A stretch of DNA of 15,839 nucleotides from an uncultured Sutterella sp. (GTDB lineage Bacteria > Pseudomonadota > Gammaproteobacteria > Burkholderiales > Burkholderiaceae_F): the NCBI GenBank assembly GCA_900770335.1, contig CAAGKD010000031.1, positions 1-15,839 on the forward strand, given 5' to 3'. The notes beneath the pieces were generated by a model that saw only the letters and a list, made by a program, of their open reading frames with translations, had not been told where the DNA came from and searched no databases. Both the position numbers and the translations under genes were made by a program. Of the stretch, positions 4,927 to 12,176 are shown in pieces (position 1 is the first letter of the stretch; each line of letters begins with the position of its first letter).

Positions 4927-7395
4927 ATGACGCTCAAGAAGACTTCCGAAGCGACTTCCGAAGCCACTGTCGAAAACATTGTCGAAACCGAAGCTGAAGC
5001 GGGAGGCGCGCAAGACGCGCAGGGCGCTCAGGCCCCCTTTGCGCAGGCCCGCGCCGAAAGACCGCGCTCCGAGCGCGCATCCCGGCGCAAGAGCGCCATC
5101 GATCCCGCGGCGCTCATGCGCGCGCGCGCGCGCGCCACGGCGCGCAAGCGCATGGGCGTCACTGCCGAGGCGGCCGCGTCCGCCCTTGAGTTCGAGGCGG
5201 CCTTTCCCGTGCCCGATCCGGAGTCCGCCAGGGACTCGCGCACGGGGCCGGCGCAGCTCCCCGACTTCGGGCTCGTCGAGCGCGTCGAGGCTGAGGGGCT
5301 GGCGCGCACGGCGAGAAGGCGCCCCGGGGGCTCATCGGGCTCATCGGCGGCCCTGTCCGCAAGGCCGCGCCCCGCAGGGTCAGCCGGCTCGGCCGCGTCC
5401 GCGCGCCTTCCCGCGCTCCTCAGGAGCGCGCTCGAGGAGGCCGCCGACCATCTGCTCGGCCGCACGAACGCCGAGTTCGCGCTCGTTCCGCTCAATCCCG
5501 TCCGCGTCATGGTCGCGCTCTCGGGCGGCCGGGACTCCATGGCGCTTCTTGACGCCGCCGCGAGGCTCTTCAAGGAGCAGGGCCAGGCGCTCATCGCCGA
5601 GCTCCGGGCCGTTCACGTCCACCACGGCATCGAGCCCGACGCCGACGCCTGGGAGGCGCACTGCCGCGAGGAGTGCGCGAAGCGCCGGATTCCCTTCGAG
5701 TGCGTGCGCGTGCGCGTGGCCGCGAAGGGCGAGGGGATCGAGGCGGCGGCCCGCGAGGCGCGCTACCGCGCCCTCGCGCACCACGCCGTGAAGAACGGCT
5801 TTGACATCGTGCTCACCGCGCACCACGAGGACGACCGCATCGAGACCTTCCTGCTGCAGTGGATGCGCGGGGCGGGGATCGAGGGGCTCGCCGCCTTCCC
5901 GGAGGCGCGCGAGCTCGCGATTCCGTCGGTCGATGGCGCCGCGGCCGTGCAGGGCGGCAGCCAGGTCTTCCTCCTTCGCCCCTGGGCGGAGGTGACGCGC
6001 GCCGAGATCGACCGCTACGTGAAGGCGCGCCGCGTGCGCTACGTCGAGGACCCGGACAACGCGAGCCCGCGGTTCTCGAGAAACCGCATCCGCCACGAGG
6101 TGATTCCGCTCCTCGAGCAGGTCCGCCCGGGCTTCCGGCCGGCCGCGGCGCGCTCCGTCGCGCTCGTCGCCGAGGCCGTCGAGGTTTTGAAGAGCGTCGC
6201 CGCGACGGACCTCGAGCGCTGCCGGTCCGAGGAGCACCCCAGCGGCATCTCCATCTTCCGGCTCCTCGAGCTCATTCCGGCCCGCCAGGCCTGGTGCCTG
6301 CGCGCGTGGCTCTCGGCCGAGGGCCTGAGGCCCATCTCCAAGGCCCGCCTCGAGGACATGCTCCGCCAGGTTCGGGAGACCCACTCGGACGCGACCTTCG
6401 CGATCCGCCTGCAGGGCCATGAGATCCGGCGCTGGGGCGCGGACCTCGTCATCCGCGAGTCGGTCGTGAGAAGCGTTGTCGCCGAGCGCTCCGAAGTCGT
6501 TCGGCTCGACCGCGACGCCATCGCCCTTCCCGAATGGGGCGGCGTGATCGAGGTGATTCCGTGCGCTCCGGGCGAGCCCGGCATCGCCCGCTCTCGGCTC
6601 TCCGACCGCGGCGCTCGGCTCGAAGCCCGCTCGGCCGCGGGCGCCGTGAAGCTCCGCCTCTGGGAGCTGCGGCCCGCGAAGCTTCTCAAGGACCTCTACG
6701 CGCAGGCTGGCATTCCGGCCTACGCCCGCGCGGACCTGCCGCGGCTCTGGCTCAACGGCGAGCTCCTCTTCGCCGCGGGTCTCGGCATGGACGTGCGCCT
6801 CGAGGACGACCCGGAGAAGTTCCCCGACCGCGTGCGGCTGCGCTGGCATCCGGACCACTCGCTCTGGGAGGACCGGGCCGTGCCCAACTACGCCGAGCTC
6901 GGCGATGAGGAGCGGCGGGCGCGCGAGGAGCGCCTCGCCGAGGCGAACAAGGCTGCGGTGAGGCTCGCCCGTGAGGCTGAAAGAGCCGCGAAGGCTCCGG
7001 CGAAGCCGAAGCGGTCCGCGGCGAAGCCGGTGAAGGCGCCCGCCCCTGCGGCCGCTCCGGCCGTTTCGGACGCTCCGGTCGTTCAGGCCGCTCAAATTGC
7101 TCAAGCCGATCAACCCGTTCAACCCGAAGAGCCCGTGACGGCAGCCAAGGCGGCTGACCTTGCGCCGGAGCAGGCGGAGAAGAGTGAGAACTATGAAAAA
7201 TCAGAAAAATCAAGGAAGCCGGGAAAGGCCGCCAAAGCGGAGAAGTCCGTGAAGTCCGGGAAGACCGGAAAGGCGGGGAAGTCCGCGAAGGCTTCGAGCA
7301 AGGCGTCACGGAAGGCAGCTGCGGGCTCTGAGGAACCCGAAGAGGACTCGAAGGACGCCAGGGCCGCGAAGTCCTCGGGCAGGTCGCGCCGCTGA
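4927..7395 (+). CDS. tilS: tRNA(Ile)-lysidine synthetase TilS with long N- and C-terminal extensions
   Basis: TilS uses ATP to attach lysine to C34 of the CAU-anticodon isoleucine tRNA, changing its decoding from AUG to AUA. The N-type ATPase core starts near residue 160, with PP-loop SGGRDS (199-204), HVHHGI (230-235) and TAHHEDDRIETFL (297-309). NRIRHEVIPLL (386-396) matches the family's conserved helix, and a TilS C-terminal domain lies around 574-622 (LRPAKLLKDLYAQAGIP). E. coli TilS has about 432 residues; this has 822. The excess is an Ala/Arg/Glu-rich N-terminal extension (about 1-160) and a Lys/Ala/Ser-rich tail (about 665-822) with GKTGKAGKS-type repeats. The ATG at 4927 is the first good in-frame start after the predicted promoter, with no clear Shine-Dalgarno; M64 and M76 are alternatives. 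The helicase gene follows after 12 bases. Confidence 0.93.
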   Translation: MTLKKTSEATSEATVENIVETEAEAGGAQDAQGAQAPFAQARAERPRSERASRRKSAIDPAALMRARARATARKRMGVTAEAAASALEFEAAFPVPDPESARDSRTGPAQLPDFGLVERVEAEGLARTARRRPGGSSGSSAALSARPRPAGSAGSAASARLPALLRSALEEAADHLLGRTNAEFALVPLNPVRVMVALSGGRDSMALLDAAARLFKEQGQALIAELRAVHVHHGIEPDADAWEAHCREECAKRRIPFECVRVRVAAKGEGIEAAAREARYRALAHHAVKNGFDIVLTAHHEDDRIETFLLQWMRGAGIEGLAAFPEARELAIPSVDGAAAVQGGSQVFLLRPWAEVTRAEIDRYVKARRVRYVEDPDNASPRFSRNRIRHEVIPLLEQVRPGFRPAAARSVALVAEAVEVLKSVAATDLERCRSEEHPSGISIFRLLELIPARQAWCLRAWLSAEGLRPISKARLEDMLRQVRETHSDATFAIRLQGHEIRRWGADLVIRESVVRSVVAERSEVVRLDRDAIALPEWGGVIEVIPCAPGEPGIARSRLSDRGARLEARSAAGAVKLRLWELRPAKLLKDLYAQAGIPAYARADLPRLWLNGELLFAAGLGMDVRLEDDPEKFPDRVRLRWHPDHSLWEDRAVPNYAELGDEERRAREERLAEANKAAVRLAREAERAAKAPAKPKRSAAKPVKAPAPAAAPAVSDAPVVQAAQIAQADQPVQPEEPVTAAKAADLAPEQAEKSENYEKSEKSRKPGKAAKAEKSVKSGKTGKAGKSAKASSKASRKAAAGSEEPEEDSKDARAAKSSGRSRR
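5118..5133. repeat. (GC)8 dinucleotide tract inside the tilS N-terminal extension
   Basis: Eight GC units in a row follow the in-frame ATG at 5116 and encode alternating Arg-Ala. With the preceding CAT the purine-pyrimidine alternation covers 19 bases. Such tracts can form Z-DNA and are slippage-prone. A change of one unit would shift frame between the first start (4927) and a later in-frame ATG at 5152. Confidence 0.85.
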
Positions 7396-7407
7396 CGGTG
7401 CCTTTCG

Positions 7408-10400
7408 ATGCTCTCGCGCGCGCTTCAGGCGCAGGTGCTCCGGTACTGGGAGGAGATTGAGCTCCTCACGCCGCCGGACTATTCCGTCGTTGAATCCGAA
7501 ACCGTGTCCGTCTCGGAGTGGCTCCCGGGAAGCCTCTCGGGCGATGAGCGCGGCCTCGTCGCCCGCTGGCAGGCGGCGCGACTCGAGCGCCCGTACGAGT
7601 ACTCTGCGGACGGGGCGCGGGGCCTGCTTGCGCCTGACATTCCGTGGTTCACGGTGTACGTGGGGATCGTCGAGAAGCGCACGGTCCACGAGCGACTCAT
7701 CGCCGAGCTCTCCTCCGGGAGCGCGGACGGCGGCGCTCTCCTTGATGCGGCGCTCTCCTCGCTCGCCGGGGGCGACGCGGGGCTCGCGGATATGCTGCGC
7801 TCCGAGGGCGCCGGGCTCGCGCCGCTCGAGTTCTCCTCCCCGTCGAGCGCCGACGCGCAGGTGACCGGCCGGACCTTTCTCGCGCGCTTCTCCCTCAATC
7901 CCTGGGGCAAGTACGTCGACGAGAGCTTCGAGACGACGGGCTTCGTCGGGGCGCTGAGGCACCTGCGCGCAGTTCGGGCCGCCCGAGCGGTCCGAGCCGG
8001 GGAAGGCGAGACCCGGAGCGGGGACGAGCTCATCGCGGGCGCGATGCTGCGCGCCCGGCGCATGGAGCGGTGGCTGGCCTCGGAAGCCGCGAAGGCGCTG
8101 AATCAGCCCGTGCCGCGACCGGGCGTCTCGGTCAAGGAGGACCGGCCTGAAGTCCCCGAGGGGGCGCCGCGCGTCATCGTGCTCTCCGACCCGCAGCCCG
8201 ACGCGCTTGCCGTGCCCGAGGGGTTCGTGAGCGAAATCGCTGCGGTCCTCGCGCGCGGGGCAGGGCTTCCGGAGCTTCTCCCCTCGGCCGTTCGCGTCGA
8301 GATGCGCCTGCCGACGGCGCGCGGCCCCTCGCACGTCGACTGCATGGGAAGCTTCTTTCTCGGGGACCTCGCCGAGGCCCGCGAGGAGCTCCTCGCCTCA
8401 GGGTCGGAGCCCTTCGACGCGCCCGACTGGGAGCTCTCTCAGACGGGGACGGCGCCGGCTGATGCGGCCGCCGAATGCGCCGCCGCGGCCCCGGCGCTTG
8501 CGAATGACAATGACGGCGCCCACATCCCGGCCGATCCGGACGACGGGATTCTGCCGCCCCTGAGCGGAGCGCTCGGACGCTTTCTCGCGCACGGCGACGG
8601 CGAGGGCGTGCCGAGGATCGACCTGCTGCGCGACCCGGGGGCGCTCGCGAGGCTCCTCAATCCCGCAAGGCTCCCTTCGGGTCGTTGGCCTGCGGACCCT
8701 TCGCACCACCTCTATCTCGCGCAGCAGGCGGCCGTCGCCGCGATTCTGCGCGCGGGCGAGGGCATGGGGCCCCTGGTCGCCGTCAACGGTCCGCCGGGCA
8801 CGGGCAAGAGCTGGCTTCTGCGCGACGTCGTCGCGGAGATCGTGACGCGCCGGGCGCGGGCGATCGCTCGGAAGGCCTCTTCGCGGGAGGTCTTCGACAT
8901 GGGGAGCGCCGTCACCTTCTCGCCGAGCGCGAACGAGCTCATCACCTTTTCTCCCGTCGTCGCCGACGTCGCCGCCGGCTCCGTCATCGTCGTCGCCTCG
9001 ACGAACAACGCGGCCATCCGCAACATCACCGACGCGCTCCCAAGAAGCTACGGCCTGCGCGAGCCCGTGCGGGACCTGAGGACGGGCGGACGCCGTCCGG
9101 CGTTCTCGTACTGGCGCGACTGCGCCCTGGGGCTCATGGCCCTCGCCGTCGAGGACGGGCAGAGAAGGCGCGCCGCAGCAGGCCGCAGGAAGGCGAATGC
9201 AGTGAATGCCGCCATGGCGGCGGGGAGCGCGGCTGACGACGCGCTGAGTCCGGGGGATCCGGCGGATCCGCAGGACGCCCGCGCGCTCACGGCGGCTTTG
9301 GCGCCGTCGCGGCCCGCCGCAGGCGGGGCAACGGCCGCGAGCCCCGGCGAGGCCGCCCTGCGGGTCAGCCGCGAGGAGCGGTTCCGCGAGCTCGTCGGAC
9401 AGGTGCGCGGCGCCGACGAGGTCTGGGGCCTCGCCTCGGCGACACTGGGAAGCCGCGCCAACTGCAGCCGCTTCGTGCGCGCGGTGATGGGCCTGGGCGC
9501 GCGCAATCCCTTCGGCACCTCGATCGAGGCGCAGCTCGCCGACGCGGCGGACAGGTTCAGGCTTGAGCGGCGTCTCCCCGAGGACGCCTGGCGCGAGGCG
9601 AAGCTGCGCTTCCTCGAGCTTGACCGGCGCGTCTCCGAACGCCGCGAGGCGATGGCCGGCCGCTCGGCGTCGATGCGCGCGGCGCCCGCGCCCTTCACGA
9701 CGTCCCTTTCGGAGAGCCCGCAGCTCCACAAGACCTCCCTCTGGGTCGACGAGGAGTTCGAGCGCATGCGCTCGGAGCTCTTTGAGTCGGCGATGGAGCT
9801 TCACGCCGCGACGCTTTGCGCGCAGACGGACTTCGCCAAGAAGGGGCTCAATGCCGCGGGGCGCTACCTGCTTGCCGCGCAGCCGCATTTTGAAGCGGGT
9901 TCGGCCCGGAGCGTGTTCGAATTCCTCGCGTTCCTCGTCCCCGTGATCTCGACGACGCTTGCGAGCGCCGCGCGGCTCTTCGCGCAGGTCGGCCCCGGCG
10001 AGCTCGGCTGGGTCTTCATCGACGAGGCGGGCCAGGCGACGCCGCAGTCGGCCGTCGGCATGCTCAACCGCGCCAGGCGCGCGGTGATCCTGGGCGACCC
10101 CCGGCAGCTCATGCCAGTCGTCACGATGCCCCCGGCCCTCTCGGAGTTCCTGAGGCTGCGCCACCCCGGCGTCGAGCGCTGCTGGTCGCCGGGCGAGAGC
10201 TCGCTGCAGACGCTCGCCGATGCGACGATGGGCGAGGGCGCGGAGATTCCCGACGCCGTCTCCGGGCGGCCGGTCTGGACGGGGCTGCCGCTGCGCACGC
10301 ACCGCCGCTCGCTCTCACCCATGTTCGAGATCGCCAACCGCCTCTCCTACGCCAATCAGATGGTGCAGATGACGCCGCGCGTCGATGACGGACGACCCTC

Positions 10401-11013
10401 CTTGAGCTGCTGGTGGGACGTGAGGGGCGAAAGCTACGTTCCTCTCGTGCGGAGCAGGCGTTCAGCTGCCGGTCAGGACGGTCAGAGCGGAGCGAAGAGC
10501 CCCCGGACGGATCCGCCGCCTCGAAGCGACCCCAAGATGATCCGCGAGGAGATGGCGTGGCTCAGGCGCACGCTCCAGGAGCTTTCGCTCGACCGCAGGA
10601 ACCGGGGCCTCTCGATCTTCGTGCTCTCGCCCTTCCGGGTCGTGGCCTCGGGCGCGAGGCGCATCATCCGCGAGCTTGCGCCGAAGCACGTGGCCGTGCG
10701 GGCTGGAACCGTCCATGCCTTCCAGGGCCAGGAGGCGGACGTCGTCGTGCTGGTGCTCGGCTCCGCCCCGGGGATGCGCGGGCGCGGCCAGAGGCGGTGG
10801 GCGGCGATGCCGGCGAATCTTCTCAACGTCGCCGTGACGCGCGCGAGGCGCGACCTCATCGTGATCGGCGACTGGGGAGAGTGGACGATCGAGCCCTCGT
10901 TCGCGGTGCTCGCCGAGGCGCTGCCTAGGCGCCAAGCCGAGGTGCCGCCCGACGCGGCGGCCTTTGACGCGGAGCTGCGCGCCGGGCCCTCGCTCTGGGA
11001 GGGCCCGCGCTGA
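7408..11013 (+). CDS. Large Upf1-like superfamily 1 helicase with uncharacterised N-terminus
   Basis: A 1201-residue SF1B-type ATPase expected to unwind DNA or RNA. The ordered helicase motifs are Q-motif region LYLAQQAAV (436-444), Walker A GPPGTGKSW (461-469), Ia VVASTNNAAIRNI (528-540), motif II DEAGQATPQ (872-880), III ILGDPRQLMPV (894-904), IV LPLRTHRRS (960-968), V GTVHAFQGQEADVVV (1100-1114) and VI LNVAVTRARRDLIVIGD (1139-1155). DEAG with Q-A-T-P is typical of the Upf1/DNA2/NAM7 group (COG1112-like, from memory). Residues 1-430 show no motif I recognise. Low-complexity inserts lie at about 585-655 and 1012-1045. The start has no Shine-Dalgarno; the gene begins 12 bases after tilS in the same frame, suggesting translational coupling and one transcript. 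Its role is unknown. Surrounding genes do not show a defence island. Confidence 0.9.
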   Translation: MLSRALQAQVLRYWEEIELLTPPDYSVVESETVSVSEWLPGSLSGDERGLVARWQAARLERPYEYSADGARGLLAPDIPWFTVYVGIVEKRTVHERLIAELSSGSADGGALLDAALSSLAGGDAGLADMLRSEGAGLAPLEFSSPSSADAQVTGRTFLARFSLNPWGKYVDESFETTGFVGALRHLRAVRAARAVRAGEGETRSGDELIAGAMLRARRMERWLASEAAKALNQPVPRPGVSVKEDRPEVPEGAPRVIVLSDPQPDALAVPEGFVSEIAAVLARGAGLPELLPSAVRVEMRLPTARGPSHVDCMGSFFLGDLAEAREELLASGSEPFDAPDWELSQTGTAPADAAAECAAAAPALANDNDGAHIPADPDDGILPPLSGALGRFLAHGDGEGVPRIDLLRDPGALARLLNPARLPSGRWPADPSHHLYLAQQAAVAAILRAGEGMGPLVAVNGPPGTGKSWLLRDVVAEIVTRRARAIARKASSREVFDMGSAVTFSPSANELITFSPVVADVAAGSVIVVASTNNAAIRNITDALPRSYGLREPVRDLRTGGRRPAFSYWRDCALGLMALAVEDGQRRRAAAGRRKANAVNAAMAAGSAADDALSPGDPADPQDARALTAALAPSRPAAGGATAASPGEAALRVSREERFRELVGQVRGADEVWGLASATLGSRANCSRFVRAVMGLGARNPFGTSIEAQLADAADRFRLERRLPEDAWREAKLRFLELDRRVSERREAMAGRSASMRAAPAPFTTSLSESPQLHKTSLWVDEEFERMRSELFESAMELHAATLCAQTDFAKKGLNAAGRYLLAAQPHFEAGSARSVFEFLAFLVPVISTTLASAARLFAQVGPGELGWVFIDEAGQATPQSAVGMLNRARRAVILGDPRQLMPVVTMPPALSEFLRLRHPGVERCWSPGESSLQTLADATMGEGAEIPDAVSGRPVWTGLPLRTHRRSLSPMFEIANRLSYANQMVQMTPRVDDGRPSLSCWWDVRGESYVPLVRSRRSAAGQDGQSGAKSPRTDPPPRSDPKMIREEMAWLRRTLQELSLDRRNRGLSIFVLSPFRVVASGARRIIRELAPKHVAVRAGTVHAFQGQEADVVVLVLGSAPGMRGRGQRRWAAMPANLLNVAVTRARRDLIVIGDWGEWTIEPSFAVLAEALPRRQAEVPPDAAAFDAELRAGPSLWEGPR

Positions 11014-11097
11014 ACGTCCGGAGCGTCGAAGCGCGAAAGCCGCTGCGTCCGTCCCTCCTCGGGGAGCCTCGGGAGGGCGGCTCGTCGTCCGGACGTT
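11013..11097. terminator. Long-range inverted repeat between convergent genes, candidate bidirectional terminator
   Basis: AACGTCCGGA (11013-11022) is repeated perfectly in inverted form as TCCGGACGTT (11088-11097), starting on the last base of the helicase stop codon. The 65-base interior has its own hairpin potential (CCCTCC against GGAGGG). On the plus strand the second arm runs into GTTTTC, a short U run. It lies between the helicase (+) and a membrane-protein gene (-), so either or both may end here. The pairing is certain; termination is inferred. Confidence 0.5.
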
Positions 11098-11112
11098 TTC
11101 GGAAAGCTTGAA

Positions 11113-11313
11113 TCAGCCGAAGAGCTTCATCCAGATCCAGCCCGGGACGCCCCAGATCACGAGGAAGATGATCAGCATCGCGAGGATCTGCACGAAGTGG
11201 CTCTTCGAGATCGAGAGCACGATCGGACCGACGGCATCCCAGACCTTGAAGAGAAGCATGAACGAGGCGAGCGCCCAGAGGATGGCGAGAACGATCGAGA
11301 TGAAGGTGAACAT
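11113..11313 (-). CDS. Small two-helix membrane protein, 66 residues
   Basis: I do not recognise the family. The protein is very hydrophobic, with one membrane helix at about residues 2-22 (FTFISIVLAILWALASFMLL), a short linker KVWDAVGPIVLSISKSH, and a second helix at about 43-63 ending GVPGWIWMKLFG. The ATG at 11311-11313 has AGG five bases upstream and starts right at the first helix; an earlier in-frame ATG (11388) would add a Pro/Arg-rich lead that looks non-coding. With almost no soluble part it is probably an inner-membrane component or modulator. It converges on the helicase gene and diverges from the 221-residue gene at 11464, so it is probably its own transcript. Hydrophobic patterning over 66 codons makes a chance frame unlikely. 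Confidence 0.75.
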   Translation of the reverse strand: MFTFISIVLAILWALASFMLLFKVWDAVGPIVLSISKSHFVQILAMLIIFLVIWGVPGWIWMKLFG

Positions 11314-11463
11314 TTGCCTGAGCCTTGAGGGGGTGAGGGCGGCGCCCGATGCGCCGCGCCCATGAGCGCATGGTAGCCTTGCCGGCATTAAAGAGCGCTT
11401 ACGCGCGCTCCGGCCGGCTCGGCCGCCGTGCGCGGGCGCCCGAAAGGATGCCGGACGAAGACC

Positions 11464-12129
11464 ATGCCGAAGTACCAGATCATCGCGCCCGAAGGGACGC
11501 TCATTCTCAGGGATCCCGAGACGGGACGGACCCTGCGCCTCACTTCCGAGAGCGGTCCGCTCGTGCTCGGCGCGGCCGAGCTCACGCTCACGCTTGACGC
11601 TGGAGCGCTCCAGGGGATGCTCGCGGGCGCGCCCGCGGAAGGCGCGCAGGGGGGCGCCCCGTCAGGGGCGCCCCAAGCCGCATCCCGGCAGGCCTCTCCT
11701 CCGGAGCCGGCGCCCCGGACGCCCCGGGAGATGCCTGACGACGTCGCCCGGGCGCTCGAGCGTCTTGCGGCCATGCCGCCCGGGTTCGGACCGGACCGCG
11801 AGGTGCCCTTCCTCTCGCCCGACGAGCCGGTCGCGCCGCCCGATCCGGGCGCCGCGGCGCCGGAGCTCCCGCCCGAGCGGACGCTCGACGCGCCCCTGGA
11901 GGCCCTCACGGAGCCCGAGTTCGCGGCGAGCCTCTCCGCGCTCATGCGCGCCCGCGACGAGGTAGCCGGGGAGCTCGAGTACCTGCGCGAGATCGAGGCC
12001 GATCCCATGGACGTCGAGGACCTTGAGCGCCGGCGCGACGCGCTCGAGGAGCGCTTCGCTGCCGTGGCGAGGCGCCATGACGCCTGGGAGCGCCTGCAGC
12101 GGCGGATCGACGAGGAGCGCGGCCTCTGA
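11464..12129 (+). CDS. Hypothetical protein, 221 residues, Pro/Ala-rich middle and charged helical C-terminus
   Basis: No family recognised. Residues 1-50 alternate hydrophobic and polar (YQIIAPEGTLILRDPETG, then GRTLRLTSE and AELTLTL), suggesting a small beta domain. Residues 53-145 are rich in Pro, Ala, Gly and Glu and are likely flexible. Residues 150-221 are highly charged and helix-forming (DLERRRDALEERFAAVARRHDAWERL within it), so probably coiled coil. There is no signal peptide or membrane segment, so it is likely cytoplasmic. The ATG at 11464 has GAAG four bases upstream; the GTG at 11428 is a weaker option. Its neighbour on the left is divergent and on the right convergent, so it is probably a single-gene unit. 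Strong GC third-position bias supports real coding. Confidence 0.7.
   Translation: MPKYQIIAPEGTLILRDPETGRTLRLTSESGPLVLGAAELTLTLDAGALQGMLAGAPAEGAQGGAPSGAPQAASRQASPPEPAPRTPREMPDDVARALERLAAMPPGFGPDREVPFLSPDEPVAPPDPGAAAPELPPERTLDAPLEALTEPEFAASLSALMRARDEVAGELEYLREIEADPMDVEDLERRRDALEERFAAVARRHDAWERLQRRIDEERGL
11651..11674. repeat. Doubled palindrome within a gene
   Basis: GGGGCGCCCC occurs at 11651-11660 and again at 11665-11674, separated by GTCA. Each copy is itself palindromic, so the pair can form a 10-bp stem with a four-base loop or two separate short hairpins. It codes for part of the Gly/Ala/Pro-rich linker of the 221-residue protein. Confidence 0.85.
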
Positions 12130-12141
12130 CGGCCCGGCCGC

Positions 12142-12171
12142 CCTGCGGCTCGGACCAGCCGGGACCGCAGG
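12142..12171. terminator. Strong hairpin between convergent genes, probable bidirectional terminator
   Basis: CCTGCGG (12142-12148) pairs with CCGCAGG (12165-12171). CTCGG/CCGGG continues the stem after one bulged A, around a five-base loop. It fills most of the 47-base gap between the stop of the 221-residue gene (+) and the stop of the AEC carrier gene (-). There is no U run on either strand, so termination is inferred from position and stability. Confidence 0.55.
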
Positions 12172-12176
12172 AGCGG

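Noticed and set aside
5380..7122. 580-codon minus-strand open frame opposite tilS
   Set aside because: Shadow of the TilS coding strand; no domain pattern, and the TilS motifs lie on the other strand.
8398..10302. 634-codon minus-strand open frame opposite the helicase
   Set aside because: Arg/Gly/Ala-rich shadow frame over intact helicase motifs.
7408..11013. Assignment of the helicase to a named defence or repair system
   Set aside because: The SF1B motifs only place it in the broad Upf1/DNA2-like group. No partner gene typical of a known system is adjacent.
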